A stretch of 64,000 bases of DNA from Sporosarcina sp. Marseille-Q4063. Lineage in GTDB: Bacteria > Bacillota > Bacilli > Bacillales_A > Planococcaceae. The stretch lies in assembly GCF_018309085.1 (NCBI RefSeq), contig NZ_CP070502.1:744001-808000 (forward strand), given 5' to 3'. The position numbers and the translations under genes are program-made. The first letter of the stretch is position 1; every line of letters begins with the position of its first letter. Below, piece by piece: positions 17,179 through 26,660 of this stretch. The notes beneath the pieces were generated by a model. It searched no databases and was not told where the DNA came from. It saw only the letters and a program-made list of their open reading frames with translations.

Positions 17179-18861
17179 TCACGCATTCAGTTCCCATGAT
17201 TTCAATACACTCCGCATTATTTTGCCACTGCGGGTTTTTGGCAGTTTATCTTTAAATTCGATTTCTTTCGGAGACGCATATGCGGCTAGTCCTTTTCGAA
17301 CAAAACTTTTGATATCCTCTTCCAATTCACTTGATGGATCAAAACGCTCTTTTAGCACGATATACGCTTTGATGACTTCCCCTTCCACCGGATCCGGTAT
17401 TCCAATTACACCGGCTTCTTCAATTGCTTCGTGTTCAAGAAGTTTTGCCTCGACATCAAATGGACCGACTCGTTCCCCGCTTGTCATAATGACATCGTCT
17501 ACACGGCCTTGAAACCAGAAGTAACCATCTTCATCCATAAAAGCCGAATCGCCGGTGATATACCATTCATCATTAATGAAACTAGAATCGAATGCTTCTT
17601 TATTATTCCAAATGCCGTGCATCATCGCGGGCCAACCTTTTTTAATCGCGAGATTGCCCATTTCATTCGACGGCAATTTATTCCCTTGATGATCAATGAT
17701 TGCTATTTCGACTCCCGGTACGGCTTTGCCCATTGAACCAAACTTTATCGGCAAGCATTGGAAGTTCGCAATCATTTGCGCACCGGTTTCAGTCGTCCAC
17801 CATGTATCGTGAATACGTAAATTGAACGAATCGATTCCCCATTGAATAATTTCAGGGTTCAGTGGTTCTCCTACTGAAAGAATATGCCTTAAAGAGCCTA
17901 AATCATGTTTTCGCAGTTGGTTCTCCCCTGCTCCCATCAGCATGCGGAAAGCAGTCGGGGCGCTGTACCATACGGTGACGCTATATTCTTCAATGACATT
18001 GTACCAACCCTCCGGGGAAAACTTATCGCCTAGAACAACAATCGTAGCTCCGGCAAGCATTGGCCCGAACATGCCGTAAACGGTTCCCGCCACCCAGCCA
18101 GGGTCAGCTGTGCACCAATAAATATCCTCATCCGTTAAATCGAGGACCCAGCGCGTCGTTTGCAATTGCTGGACCATCGCTTTTTGGGTTAGAACAATTC
18201 CATTCGGTTTTCCCATGGTGCCCTCGGTATAATGAAGAAGTGTTGCATCTTCTTTTGTTAACCAAGTTAGTTGGAATTTGGATGACGAAGCTTTCAAATG
18301 CTTAAGAAAATCAATTGTCTTCTCATCTTCCTTTATATCTTCTCCTACAACAAAAATTGATTCCAAATGCGGTAATTTGTGCACCGGTATTTGATTGAGA
18401 AGTTCTGACGTTGTAACAATTGCTTTAGCTTCACTATCTAGGAGCCGTTCATAAACGGCATCTTCCTTAAAAACATCAAACAATGGTCCGACAATTACAC
18501 CTAGTTTTAATGCGCCAAAAACAGAAAAGTAAAGTTCAGGTGAACGCGGCATGAATACAAACAACCTGTCCCCTTTTGTTAATGAAGACTGATTTCGAAA
18601 AAGGTTTGCGGTTTTATTTGTCATCTTTTTCATTTCGAAATACGTATAGGATTCTTTTCGTTGACTGTCTTTATAATAAAGCGCTACTTTATTTTTTCGA
18701 TAAGATGCTGCGTGGCGATCGATTGCTTCATAAGCGATATTTATTTTTCCGCTCTCATGCCAGCTAAATACTTTTTCAGCATCTATCCAATTAAATTCTG
18801 CTGTTGTTTGATTATAATGCTTTAACTGATAATCCCCTTTTATAACTGGAAGCGTTTTCAT
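17179..18861 (-). CDS. acsA: Acetyl-CoA synthetase AcsA with a diverged adenylation motif
   Basis: A 560-residue AMP-forming acyl-CoA ligase that by synteny activates acetate. It lies divergent from acuABC, whose products in B. subtilis acetylate and deacetylate AcsA. The C-terminal RSGKIMR lysine (about K547), the AcuA target and catalytic residue, is kept. The core motif, normally YTSGTTGKPKG, reads YTEGTMGKPNG (211-221), losing the Ser, one Thr and the Lys. The later GYFWFQGRVDD motif is intact. The ATG at 18861 is chosen because AAAGGGTGG lies 9 bases upstream; a TTG seven codons earlier would include that site. Activity may be changed or reduced; the other domains look whole, so it is not called a pseudogene. 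Confidence 0.88.
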   Translation of the reverse strand: MKTLPVIKGDYQLKHYNQTTAEFNWIDAEKVFSWHESGKINIAYEAIDRHAASYRKNKVALYYKDSQRKESYTYFEMKKMTNKTANLFRNQSSLTKGDRLFVFMPRSPELYFSVFGALKLGVIVGPLFDVFKEDAVYERLLDSEAKAIVTTSELLNQIPVHKLPHLESIFVVGEDIKEDEKTIDFLKHLKASSSKFQLTWLTKEDATLLHYTEGTMGKPNGIVLTQKAMVQQLQTTRWVLDLTDEDIYWCTADPGWVAGTVYGMFGPMLAGATIVVLGDKFSPEGWYNVIEEYSVTVWYSAPTAFRMLMGAGENQLRKHDLGSLRHILSVGEPLNPEIIQWGIDSFNLRIHDTWWTTETGAQMIANFQCLPIKFGSMGKAVPGVEIAIIDHQGNKLPSNEMGNLAIKKGWPAMMHGIWNNKEAFDSSFINDEWYITGDSAFMDEDGYFWFQGRVDDVIMTSGERVGPFDVEAKLLEHEAIEEAGVIGIPDPVEGEVIKAYIVLKERFDPSSELEEDIKSFVRKGLAAYASPKEIEFKDKLPKTRSGKIMRSVLKSWELNA

Positions 18862-19039
18862 ATATGAGTTCCACCCTTTCAAAAACTAGTACACATTCAT
18901 TCTACAACAGATACACTGAAATATGTAAATAATTCTTCATTTCCATTTGTTTTCGGAATGTAACAATAAATAGGCTTACACGAGAACTTTATGTTGTATA
19001 CTATTACTATAGTCATTTATAAGTGAGGCGGTGGCAATT

Positions 19040-19672
19040 ATGGAACATAAAAAAACATATAATGCAATGGAAATTAAACATAAGAGCGGCGATATAATTA
19101 TCGAAGGCCCTATCTCGTCGAAGGAATTAGCCAGTCTCGATTTCCATGAGGATTTGACGGCATTTCGACCAGCTCCACAGCAACATGAAGCACTCGTAAA
19201 TATTGCTAAACTACCCGAAGGCCGAATTATTATTGCGCGTGAATTAAACGAAGTTGTCGGTTATGTAACGTATGTGTACCCTGATCCGATGGAAAGATGG
19301 TCAGAAGGTAATATGGAAAACCTAATCGAATTGGGTGCCGTCGAAGTGATTCCAAGGTTTCGCGGCGGCGGCGTAGGCAAAGCGCTTTTAGCCGTTTCCA
19401 TGATGGATGACGCGATGGAAGATTATATCATTCTTACTACGGAGTATTACTGGCACTGGGATTTAAAAGGAACAGGATTAAATGTTTGGGAATATCGGAA
19501 AGTGATGGAGAAAATGATGAAAGTCGGCGGACTCGAATACTATGCAACGGATGAACCGGAAATTAGCTCTCATCCGGCAAACTGTTTAATGGCACGCATC
19601 GGAAAAAGGGTTGACCCCGAATCTGTGCAACAATTTGATAATTTACGATTTCAAAATCGCTATATGTACTAA
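19040..19672 (+). CDS. acuA: Acetoin utilization protein AcuA, protein lysine acetyltransferase
   Basis: A 210-residue GNAT-family acetyltransferase. In B. subtilis AcuA acetylates and inactivates AcsA. The acetyl-CoA-binding motif RFRGGGVGKALL is in the middle of the protein, after the VEVIPRF strand. Length equals the B. subtilis protein. ATG at 19040 is preferred over the GTG at 19031 because GAGGCGG sits at the right distance. It is first in acuABC (23 bases to acuB) and divergent from acsA, its substrate gene. Confidence 0.93.
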   Translation: MEHKKTYNAMEIKHKSGDIIIEGPISSKELASLDFHEDLTAFRPAPQQHEALVNIAKLPEGRIIIARELNEVVGYVTYVYPDPMERWSEGNMENLIELGAVEVIPRFRGGGVGKALLAVSMMDDAMEDYIILTTEYYWHWDLKGTGLNVWEYRKVMEKMMKVGGLEYYATDEPEISSHPANCLMARIGKRVDPESVQQFDNLRFQNRYMY

Positions 19673-19695
19673 CTCCCTGGAAAGTAGGTGTAGTC

Positions 19696-20340
19696 ATGTT
19701 AATCGAAGAAATCATGAAACAAGATGTAGTCACGCTTTTCCCATCCAATACAGTGAGGGATGCGCTTGAAATTATGTTGGAAAACAAAATTCGGCATCTC
19801 CCAATTATTACAGAAGACCGGGCAGTCGTCGGAATCATTACTGATCGTGATTTAAAAGGGATTGTTCCTTCAACGATGTCTGACATTCGCGATAAAAGTG
19901 TATATGATATTAAATTATCCGAGGTAATGACCAAAAACCCAATTACAGCTCACCCGATGGATTTTGTTGAAGAATCCGCGGTCGTTTTTTATTCCAATCA
20001 AATTGGGTCTTTACCGATTGTTTCAAATAATAAACTCGTCGGCATCATAACGGAAACAGACTTGCTTTATAAGTATATTGAACTTACCGGCGCTCATCAG
20101 CCGGGTTCACAAATCGAGGTTCGCGTCCCGAATATACCAGGTATTCTATTTGAAGTATCCAAGGTATTTTACGAACAAAAAACAAATGTCCTGAGTGTTC
20201 TTGTTTATCCTGATAAAGAAAATGCGGCCAACAAAATACTAGTCATTCGAATTAAAACGATGAATCCGCTAAAAGTCATTGACGGGCTTAAAACGGAAGG
20301 GTTTGAAGTTCTATGGCCAAATGTACCGGGAATTTCATGA
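19696..20340 (+). CDS. acuB: AcuB, tandem CBS plus ACT domain protein
   Basis: A 214-residue cytoplasmic protein with two CBS domains (about residues 1-60 and 75-130, with GIITDRDLKG and GIITETDLLY marking their ends) and a C-terminal ACT-like domain (about 138-210). CBS pairs usually bind adenine nucleotides and ACT domains small effectors, so it probably senses metabolites for the AcuA/AcuC switch; its exact role is unproven. Its stop overlaps the acuC start in ATGA. Confidence 0.93.
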   Translation: MLIEEIMKQDVVTLFPSNTVRDALEIMLENKIRHLPIITEDRAVVGIITDRDLKGIVPSTMSDIRDKSVYDIKLSEVMTKNPITAHPMDFVEESAVVFYSNQIGSLPIVSNNKLVGIITETDLLYKYIELTGAHQPGSQIEVRVPNIPGILFEVSKVFYEQKTNVLSVLVYPDKENAANKILVIRIKTMNPLKVIDGLKTEGFEVLWPNVPGIS

Positions 20341-21506
20341 TGAAGAAAGATGCTGTGTTCATTTATTCCAAAGAACAATTAGGATACTCTTTTTCCGATT
20401 CCCATCCGTTTAACCAAAAAAGAATTGTGTTAACCTTGGACCTGCTAAAAAAGTCTGGGGCCATTACAGATTCTGATATTATTGCGCCGCGAATCGCAAC
20501 GGATGACGAACTCCTTCTTGCACATGATGCAAAGTTTATCGACATCGTGAAAAGAGCCGGTAAAGGTGAAATAAAAGAAACGGCTGGTGAAATGTATGGA
20601 ATCGGCACAGAGGACACACCGATTTTTCCGAACATGCATGAAGCTAGCGCAATGCTCGTTGGCGGGACATTGACGGCAGTTGATGAAGTAATGAGTGGAC
20701 GCGCAAGGCACGCCCTCAATTTAGGCGGTGGGCTGCACCACGGCTTCAAGGGTCGCGCTTCGGGCTTTTGCGTATACAATGATAGTTCTGTCGCGATTAA
20801 GTACATACAACAAAAATACGGGGCCAGAGTTCTATATATTGATACTGATGCACACCACGGCGACGGAGTTCAATGGAGCTTTTATGACGATCCTGATGTT
20901 TGTACATTATCGATTCATGAAACTGGCCGCTATTTATTCCCCGGTACGGGTAGTGTTACTGAACGTGGCAATGGTAAAGGGTACGGTACGTCTTTTAATT
21001 TTCCAATCGATGCTTTTACGGAAGATGAATCATTTCTTGAGGTTTATCGAACAGCGTTTAAAGAAGTAACGGAGTATTTCAAACCGGACGTCATTTTAAC
21101 GCAAAACGGGGCTGATGCGCATTACTTCGACCCCCTCACCCATCTCTATGGAACAATCAATATTTTCCATGAAATTCCGCGTCTTGCACGTGAAATGGCT
21201 AATAAGTATTGCGAGGGCCGATGGATTGCAGTTGGCGGCGGGGGTTATGATATTTGGCGAGTCGTCCCGCGCGCATGGGCGCATCTCTGGATTGCGATGA
21301 ACGGCATTGATGCACCTACAGGTCCTTTGCCAGCCGAATGGGTAAAGAGATGGCAAAGCGAGTCTCCAGTGCCGTTAGTAGAAACTTGGGAAGATCCGGT
21401 TCCATTATATAAACCAATCCCGAGAAAAGAAGAAATCACGGAAAAGAATGCCCAAATGCTAGAACAGGCATTGCATTTAATACGAGAAAAACGTGAGAGT
21501 TGCTAG
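20337..21506 (+). CDS. acuC: AcuC, zinc-dependent protein deacetylase
   Basis: A 389-residue class I histone-deacetylase-like enzyme that in B. subtilis removes acetyl groups from AcsA. Active-site signatures are GGGLHHGFKG (tandem His), YIDTDAHHGDGVQ (zinc Asp and His) and a later QNGADAHYFDPL. The ATG at 20337 forms ATGATG with acuB's stop, giving a 4-base overlap; the frame is open slightly further upstream but inside acuB. Shared zinc and His residues indicate an active enzyme. Confidence 0.94.
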   Translation: MMKKDAVFIYSKEQLGYSFSDSHPFNQKRIVLTLDLLKKSGAITDSDIIAPRIATDDELLLAHDAKFIDIVKRAGKGEIKETAGEMYGIGTEDTPIFPNMHEASAMLVGGTLTAVDEVMSGRARHALNLGGGLHHGFKGRASGFCVYNDSSVAIKYIQQKYGARVLYIDTDAHHGDGVQWSFYDDPDVCTLSIHETGRYLFPGTGSVTERGNGKGYGTSFNFPIDAFTEDESFLEVYRTAFKEVTEYFKPDVILTQNGADAHYFDPLTHLYGTINIFHEIPRLAREMANKYCEGRWIAVGGGGYDIWRVVPRAWAHLWIAMNGIDAPTGPLPAEWVKRWQSESPVPLVETWEDPVPLYKPIPRKEEITEKNAQMLEQALHLIREKRESC

Positions 21507-21528
21507 ACATACTTTAATATCATTAAAA

Positions 21529-21572
21529 GAACAGCCCTTATTTCGGAAAAATCCGTAATAAGGGCTGTTATA
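21529..21572. terminator. Bidirectional terminator between acuC and ccpA
   Basis: ACAGCCCTTATTTCGG pairs with CCGTAATAAGGGCTGT in a convergent gap. Confidence 0.88.
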
Positions 21573-22568
21573 TTACTTAAGGGAATCCCGATCTTCAAAT
21601 CGATAAGGAAGTTCAACTTTTTTATCTTCTACTTCTTCGTTATTCATTAACTTTGTTAATAAACGCATGGCAACTGCACCTAAATCATAAAGCGGAACAG
21701 CTACTGTGGAAAGTTGCGGTCTGACGATTCGCGCAAGATCTGAATGTTCAAAGCAAATCAGTTCGTAATCATCTGGAACTGACAATCCGTCATCCCGAAT
21801 ACCATTTAATACACCGACTGCCAGCGTATCGTTTGTTACGAAGATGCCAGTTGGTTGATTTGTTAGTCCTTTGATATCGCTCCAACTTTCATAACCACTG
21901 TCATATGAATTTTCAATTTCGATAATTAATTCATCGTCGAAATTGATGCCTGCTTCTTTTAACGCACGTTCATAACCTTGTTTTTTTACGACGTTTATAT
22001 CGCGTGTAAGAGGACCGGAAAGGAAGACAATCCGTTTATGTCCATTTTCGATTAGTTTTGAAACTGCTTCATATGCAGCTTGTTCAAAATTGATATTTAC
22101 AGTCGCAAATTGATCGGCTTTATCTAATGTGCCTGCCAATACAACTGGAACGTTCCCTCTCGACATCTCAGTTCGAACTTCTTCGGATATCGCATCGCTC
22201 ATAAAAATCAAACCGTCAACCTGCTTCCCGAAAAGATCCATAAGTAGTTCGACTTCTCGGTCAGGGCGCTCATCAGAGTTTGACACAATAATATTATATT
22301 CGTACATTGTTGCGATGTCTGCAATTCCACGGGATAGTTCCGCGTAGAAGTTTATCGAAATATCGGGAATAATGACACCGACTGTCGTTGTTTTTTTACT
22401 AGCCAATCCTCGGGCAACAGCATTTGGTCGATAACCAAGTTCTTCAATGACTCCTAGAACTTTTCTTCTTGTGGACGGTTTAACATTGGGATTTCCGTTA
22501 ACGACACGTGAAACTGTTGCCATCGAAACATTAGCCTCTCTTGCTACATCATAAATTGTTACTGCCAT
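21573..22568 (-). CDS. ccpA: Catabolite control protein A
   Basis: A 331-residue LacI-family regulator that, with HPr-Ser-P, binds cre sites to control carbon catabolism. The N-terminal helix-turn-helix TIYDVAREANVSMATVSRVV (about residues 4-23) and the hinge GYRPNAVARGLASKKT are near-identical to CcpA. The effector-binding core follows. It lies downstream of aroA(G) on the same strand with a 68-base gap, the arrangement of the B. subtilis aroA-ccpA operon. It adjoins acsA/acuABC; no clear cre site was found in the acsA-acuA gap. Confidence 0.95.
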   Translation of the reverse strand: MAVTIYDVAREANVSMATVSRVVNGNPNVKPSTRRKVLGVIEELGYRPNAVARGLASKKTTTVGVIIPDISINFYAELSRGIADIATMYEYNIIVSNSDERPDREVELLMDLFGKQVDGLIFMSDAISEEVRTEMSRGNVPVVLAGTLDKADQFATVNINFEQAAYEAVSKLIENGHKRIVFLSGPLTRDINVVKKQGYERALKEAGINFDDELIIEIENSYDSGYESWSDIKGLTNQPTGIFVTNDTLAVGVLNGIRDDGLSVPDDYELICFEHSDLARIVRPQLSTVAVPLYDLGAVAMRLLTKLMNNEEVEDKKVELPYRFEDRDSLK

Positions 22569-22636
22569 AAAAGTAATCTCTCCTTTCCTAGTAAAAACGC
22601 CGGAACCACGAATGGCCCCGGCGCTCAGTTACTACT

Positions 22637-23713
22637 TTACTCGTGAGTTTTCATAAAGTCCATCATTGAAGCATAAAACTCATCAAATTGGTTAAGGTCC
22701 ATTTGTTGAGCTGCATCTGATAGAGCTACTGCTGGGTCTGGATGTACTTCTGCCATAACGCCATCCGCTCCTACAGCAATTGCGGCTTTCGCAGTTGGAA
22801 TTAACAGATCGCGTCTACCAGTTGAGTGAGTGACGTCCACAAATACTGGTAAGTGTGTTTCTTGTTTCAATATAGGAACCGCTGAAATATCAAGCGTGTT
22901 ACGTGTTGCACGCTCGTATGTACGTATTCCGCGTTCACAGAGAATGATTTGATCGTTCCCTTGCGAAATAATATATTCAGCTGCATTTATAAACTCGTCA
23001 ATTGTTGCAGAAAGTCCGCGTTTTAGAAGAACTGGTTTATTGACGGATCCAGCTTCTTTGAGCAATTCAAAGTTGTGCATGTTACGAGCGCCAATTTGAA
23101 TAACGTCAACGTATTCAAGTGCTTCCTCGAGATGTGACGGCGTAATAATTTCACTAATTACCGCAAGGCCTGTTTCATCAGCTACTCTTCTTAAAATCTT
23201 CAAACCTTCTACACCAAGGCCTTGGAAATCGTATGGGGAAGTACGTGGTTTATATGCCCCGCCTCTTAATAGCTTTTGTCCTTTTTCTTTAATAGCTAGC
23301 GCTACTTCCAAAACTTGCTCATAAGACTCGACGGCACAAGGTCCAAATATAAATGATGGTGAACCGTTTCCGATTGCCACGCCATTTACATCTACGATAG
23401 TATCTTCCTTTTTGCGTTTACGTGAAACAAGAAGTGCATTACGCTGTTCATCTTCTTGTATTTCTAAAGCAGACATGAAAATCCCTTTAAATATTTGGTC
23501 CATTACACCATTAGGAAGTGGCCCTTGGTTATATTCCTTCAGGGAGTTAAGCATTTCACGTTCTCGGATCGGGTCATATCGATTGACACCTTGCTTTTCT
23601 TTTACTTTTCCAATTTCTTGAACAAGTTCCGTTCGCTCGTTGATTAGATCTAAAATTCTAGTATTCAATCCATTTACCTGGTCTCTTAATTCATCTAGAT
23701 TAAGGTGTCCCAT
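22637..23713 (-). CDS. aroA: Chorismate mutase / DAHP synthase fusion AroA(G)
   Basis: A 358-residue bifunctional enzyme of the shikimate pathway. An N-terminal type II chorismate mutase domain (about residues 1-85, with [19 protein letters not shown]) is fused to a class II-like (KDO8P synthase-related) DAHP synthase domain beginning near [10 protein letters not shown]. In B. subtilis the mutase domain gives feedback control. The ATG at 23713 (MGHLNLDEL) has GGAGGAG nine bases upstream; the open frame continues 44 codons further but has no ribosome site. Likely cotranscribed with ccpA. Confidence 0.94.
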   Translation of the reverse strand: MGHLNLDELRDQVNGLNTRILDLINERTELVQEIGKVKEKQGVNRYDPIREREMLNSLKEYNQGPLPNGVMDQIFKGIFMSALEIQEDEQRNALLVSRKRKKEDTIVDVNGVAIGNGSPSFIFGPCAVESYEQVLEVALAIKEKGQKLLRGGAYKPRTSPYDFQGLGVEGLKILRRVADETGLAVISEIITPSHLEEALEYVDVIQIGARNMHNFELLKEAGSVNKPVLLKRGLSATIDEFINAAEYIISQGNDQIILCERGIRTYERATRNTLDISAVPILKQETHLPVFVDVTHSTGRRDLLIPTAKAAIAVGADGVMAEVHPDPAVALSDAAQQMDLNQFDEFYASMMDFMKTHE

Positions 23714-23885
23714 TATGTCCATCTCCTCCCCATACAATTCATTCATTATTTTTATGAACTGAATGAATGTAAGAATTTTTGATAATAGACTCATTATAGA
23801 GAAGACTTTTAGAAAAGTCACGCATAATCTAACTATTTCTAACATTATTCGCTTTTAAACGTGTTTTTATAACTAATACAAAATA

Positions 23886-23925
23886 AAAATACCCCTAAAT
23901 CCAACGATATGGTTTAGGGGCTCCA
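23886..23925 (-). terminator. Terminator of ytxH
   Basis: GCCCCTAAACC pairs with GGATTTAGGGG, then TATTTTTATTTT on the minus strand. Confidence 0.82.
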
Positions 23926-23929
23926 ACAT

Positions 23930-24598
23930 TTACTTGTTCGCCGTTTCAGGATTTGTTACTGCCTCTTTAATAGCTTCGGCAGTCGTTGTGATTTCATCTT
24001 CATCGCCAAGTTGTTCTACGGCTTTTTCAACGAATGCAGTTGGCTCTTCGCCTTCAGCAGACACTGTTCCGTCATCCAAAGGAATGGTGGTTTTCGATTT
24101 AATCGATTTTACTTTATCGACTAGCTGACCGGATTGCGCTTGAATTGACTTTGAAACTTCTCCCGTCTTCTCTTTAGCGGCTGCGGAGAATTCTGTCGCT
24201 TTATCTTTCGCCACTGACGAATATTCTGTCGCCTTATCTTTTGCTACTGAAGAATATTCCGTCGCTTTATCTTTTGCGATTGTTGTATATTCTGACGCTT
24301 TGTCTTTTGCTACTGTGCCGATTTCAATCCCTTTTTCTTTTAATTGACTTGCTTGAGTCGAAAAGTCTTCACGCATTTCCTTCCCAGTTTTCGGCGCTAG
24401 GAATAGTGCCGCTGCGGCTCCGAGAACCCCGCCCACAATTGCACCGAATAAAAAGCTTCCTGCCCCTGAATCTACGTATTCGTATTCATCATAAAATGAA
24501 TCTGTGTATCCACGGTCATTATAGTCATATTGGTTTGGCATATACGATTGACCACTTTCTGATTGGTTATTAAAATTTGTTTTTACATTATTATTCAT
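23930..24598 (-). CDS. ytxH: YtxH-family general stress protein with 11-residue repeats
   Basis: A 222-residue YtxH-like protein. A disordered, Asn/Tyr-rich N-terminus is followed by the family's glycine-rich membrane segment (GSFLFGAIVGGVLGAAAALFLA, about residues 47-68) and the hallmark PKTGKEMREDF. Next come at least four 11-residue units of the type AKDKATEYSSV, an amphipathic pattern like group 3 LEA proteins, and an acidic tail. In B. subtilis ytxGHJ is a sigma-B/sigma-H stress operon; ytxJ is absent here. AGGAGG precedes the ATG. Expressed after the DUF948 gene on the same strand. Confidence 0.88.
   Translation of the reverse strand: MNNNVKTNFNNQSESGQSYMPNQYDYNDRGYTDSFYDEYEYVDSGAGSFLFGAIVGGVLGAAAALFLAPKTGKEMREDFSTQASQLKEKGIEIGTVAKDKASEYTTIAKDKATEYSSVAKDKATEYSSVAKDKATEFSAAAKEKTGEVSKSIQAQSGQLVDKVKSIKSKTTIPLDDGTVSAEGEEPTAFVEKAVEQLGDEDEITTTAEAIKEAVTNPETANK
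24191..24322 (-). repeat. 33-bp in-frame tandem repeat inside ytxH
   Basis: The segment TTCTGTCGC or a near variant recurs at 24191, 24224, 24257 and 24290, an exact 33-bp period. Each unit encodes eleven residues of the KDKATEYSSVA type, so copy number can change without a frameshift. Confidence 0.88.
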
Positions 24599-24638
24599 TG
24601 AGATTCCTCCTAATTAGTTATCAATGTCATTACCCTAT

Positions 24639-25085
24639 CTACTTTGGATTATAACTTTTCCAGCCTCGTGAGCCCGCGCGTCGTTCTTTCAACTTGTCTA
24701 GTATGCCAATCGCAACATGACTCCACTGAATTACTTGAGCCACCTTGTCGCTATTGCGCTCGGCTTCTAGTGTTACGGAATCTGTTACACGACGCACTGA
24801 CGTATTGATGCCAGTAACTGAATCACCGACCCCTTTTACAGCTTCAACAACTGAATTCAGTTTTTCAGATTTTTGCTGAATATCATCAGCTAGATTATTC
24901 GTCCGCTGAAGAAGTTCCGTCGTTTCAGTCGTTACACCTTCAAGTTGAACAGATAGGCCATCCATTGTTTCAGAGACGCTTTGCAACGTGCCTTTTAATG
25001 AGAACAATGTCATCGCAAGACTTACGCATAATATTAAAAATGCGATTGCAGCGACGATAGCCGCTATGTACAACAAAATTTCCAT
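24639..25085 (-). CDS. ytxG: DUF948 protein, YtxG-like
   Basis: A 148-residue membrane-anchored protein. One N-terminal transmembrane helix (about residues 5-27) is followed by a heptad-rich coiled coil with many Thr, Val and Leu residues and a short basic C-terminus. This is the DUF948 pattern. AAGGAGG precedes the ATG. It lies 40 bases upstream of ytxH on the same strand, matching the ytxGH pair. Function is unknown; a stress-related envelope role is inferred from synteny. Confidence 0.88.
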   Translation of the reverse strand: MEILLYIAAIVAAIAFLILCVSLAMTLFSLKGTLQSVSETMDGLSVQLEGVTTETTELLQRTNNLADDIQQKSEKLNSVVEAVKGVGDSVTGINTSVRRVTDSVTLEAERNSDKVAQVIQWSHVAIGILDKLKERRAGSRGWKSYNPK

Positions 25086-25218
25086 GGCATGTCCTCCTTA
25101 ATATTAACTAATCATAATGTTGTTTTACCCTGTTTCTGCAGAGATTAAACGTTATGACATAGTTATACTTTCGACATTATTCATCATATCCCTTTAATTT
25201 AATAATAATCCTTTAAAT

Positions 25219-25255
25219 AAAAAAAACAACTTGATCTAAAATAGATCAAGCTGTC
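25219..25255 (-). terminator. Terminator of murC
   Basis: CTTGATCTA and TAGATCAAG form the stem, followed on the minus strand by TTGTTTTTTTTATTT. The hairpin begins within the last codons of murC. Confidence 0.82.
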
Positions 25256-26556
25256 TCTTCACTCACTATTTCTTTAAACGCATTTAAATATTTTTGAACG
25301 TCTCCAGCACCCATGAATAAGTAAACCGCATTACCATGTTGTTCTAGCTCGTCGATATTTTCAAGTTCCAGATGTTTTGCACCTGGCAGCTTTTCAAGTA
25401 ATTCATTGATTGAAATCACGCCCGATTTCTCTCTGGCCGAGCTGAAAATATCACATAAATAAATGTGGTCTGCCGTTTCCAAGCTATGCGCAAATTCATC
25501 TAAGAGCGCCGCAGTACGAGTAAATGTATGTGGCTGAAAAATGGCGACAATTTCTTTGTTGGGGTACTTCTGTTTAGCAGATTGCAAAGTTGCTTTAATT
25601 TCGGTTGGATGATGCGCATAATCATCGATGATTACGCTGCCTTTACTTTCCATCACTGTAAATCTTCTTTTCACGCCATGAAAGGTCGAAAGTCTCTCCT
25701 GGATGACAGAAGCGGGAATTCCTTCATAATGACATAAAGCAATCACACCAAGGGCATTTAGAATCGCATGATCGCCTGGCAACGGAATTGTAAATGTATA
25801 GTACAATTCGCTTCGTACGTAGACATCAAATGTGCAACCTTCCGAGTTTTTAACGATATTCTTAGCAGCGAAATCATTGGACTCATCAAAACCATAATAA
25901 ACAACAGGGACATTTGCCTGAATCTCTTGTAAATGGTTATCGTCCCCACAAGCAATAATTGCTTTTTTCACGCGCAGAGCCATATCCCCGAAAGCATCGA
26001 GAACATCGTCCAGATCTTTAAAGTAATCCGGATGATCAAAATCAATATTTGTCATAATCGCATAGTCTGGATTATAGGCTAGAAAATGTCGCTTATATTC
26101 ACATGCTTCAAATGTAAAATACTCGGCATCTTCCAATCCTTTACCCGTCCCGTCCCCGATTAAATATGAAGACGGTGCGTGACCAGAAATGACATGAGCA
26201 AGGAGTCCTGTTGTAGATGTCTTACCATGAGAACCCGTTACTGCAATCGAAATGAACTTTTGCATATAACTCCCTAGAAAATCATGATAGCGAACAACTT
26301 CAAGTCCTAATTCAAGTGCTTTTTCAATTTCAGGATGACTGTCAGGAAAAGCATTTCCCGCAATGACTGTCATACCTTCTTTTATATTATTTTCATCAAA
26401 TGGATATATCGATATATTTCTCTCATGTAAAGCGTCCTCCGTAAAAAAATACGTCTCTACGTCGGAACCTTGTACTTGATGAGAGGAATCATGAAGGATT
26501 TGAGCAAGTGAACTCATGCCGGATCCTTTGATTCCAATAAAATGAAACAATGTCAT
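25246..26556 (-). CDS. murC: UDP-N-acetylmuramate-L-alanine ligase
   Basis: A 436-residue cytoplasmic Mur ligase that adds L-alanine to UDP-MurNAc at the cost of ATP. The N-terminal Rossmann-like segment [12 protein letters not shown], the ATP loop [12 protein letters not shown] (107-118) and the DYAHHPTEI motif are all typical. AGGAGG precedes the ATG. It lies downstream of sftA, as in B. subtilis. Confidence 0.96.
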   Translation of the reverse strand: MTLFHFIGIKGSGMSSLAQILHDSSHQVQGSDVETYFFTEDALHERNISIYPFDENNIKEGMTVIAGNAFPDSHPEIEKALELGLEVVRYHDFLGSYMQKFISIAVTGSHGKTSTTGLLAHVISGHAPSSYLIGDGTGKGLEDAEYFTFEACEYKRHFLAYNPDYAIMTNIDFDHPDYFKDLDDVLDAFGDMALRVKKAIIACGDDNHLQEIQANVPVVYYGFDESNDFAAKNIVKNSEGCTFDVYVRSELYYTFTIPLPGDHAILNALGVIALCHYEGIPASVIQERLSTFHGVKRRFTVMESKGSVIIDDYAHHPTEIKATLQSAKQKYPNKEIVAIFQPHTFTRTAALLDEFAHSLETADHIYLCDIFSSAREKSGVISINELLEKLPGAKHLELENIDELEQHGNAVYLFMGAGDVQKYLNAFKEIVSEETA

Positions 26557-26660
26557 ATGGTAACCTCCTGGGACCTTTTTGGTACCCTTTATACTCGTTT
26601 AATTATTCCCGTTTTACCTGTAAATTATGCATTTATATATATATAGGTTAGTTTTATATA

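Noticed and set aside
16824..17186. Gly/Ser-rich 120-residue frame antisense to the PBP tail
   Set aside because: A composition artefact of the antisense of Pro/Lys/Glu codons.
18883..19030. A cre site between acsA and acuA
   Set aside because: TGAGGCGGTGGCA is one base short and matches the consensus poorly; no better candidate was seen.
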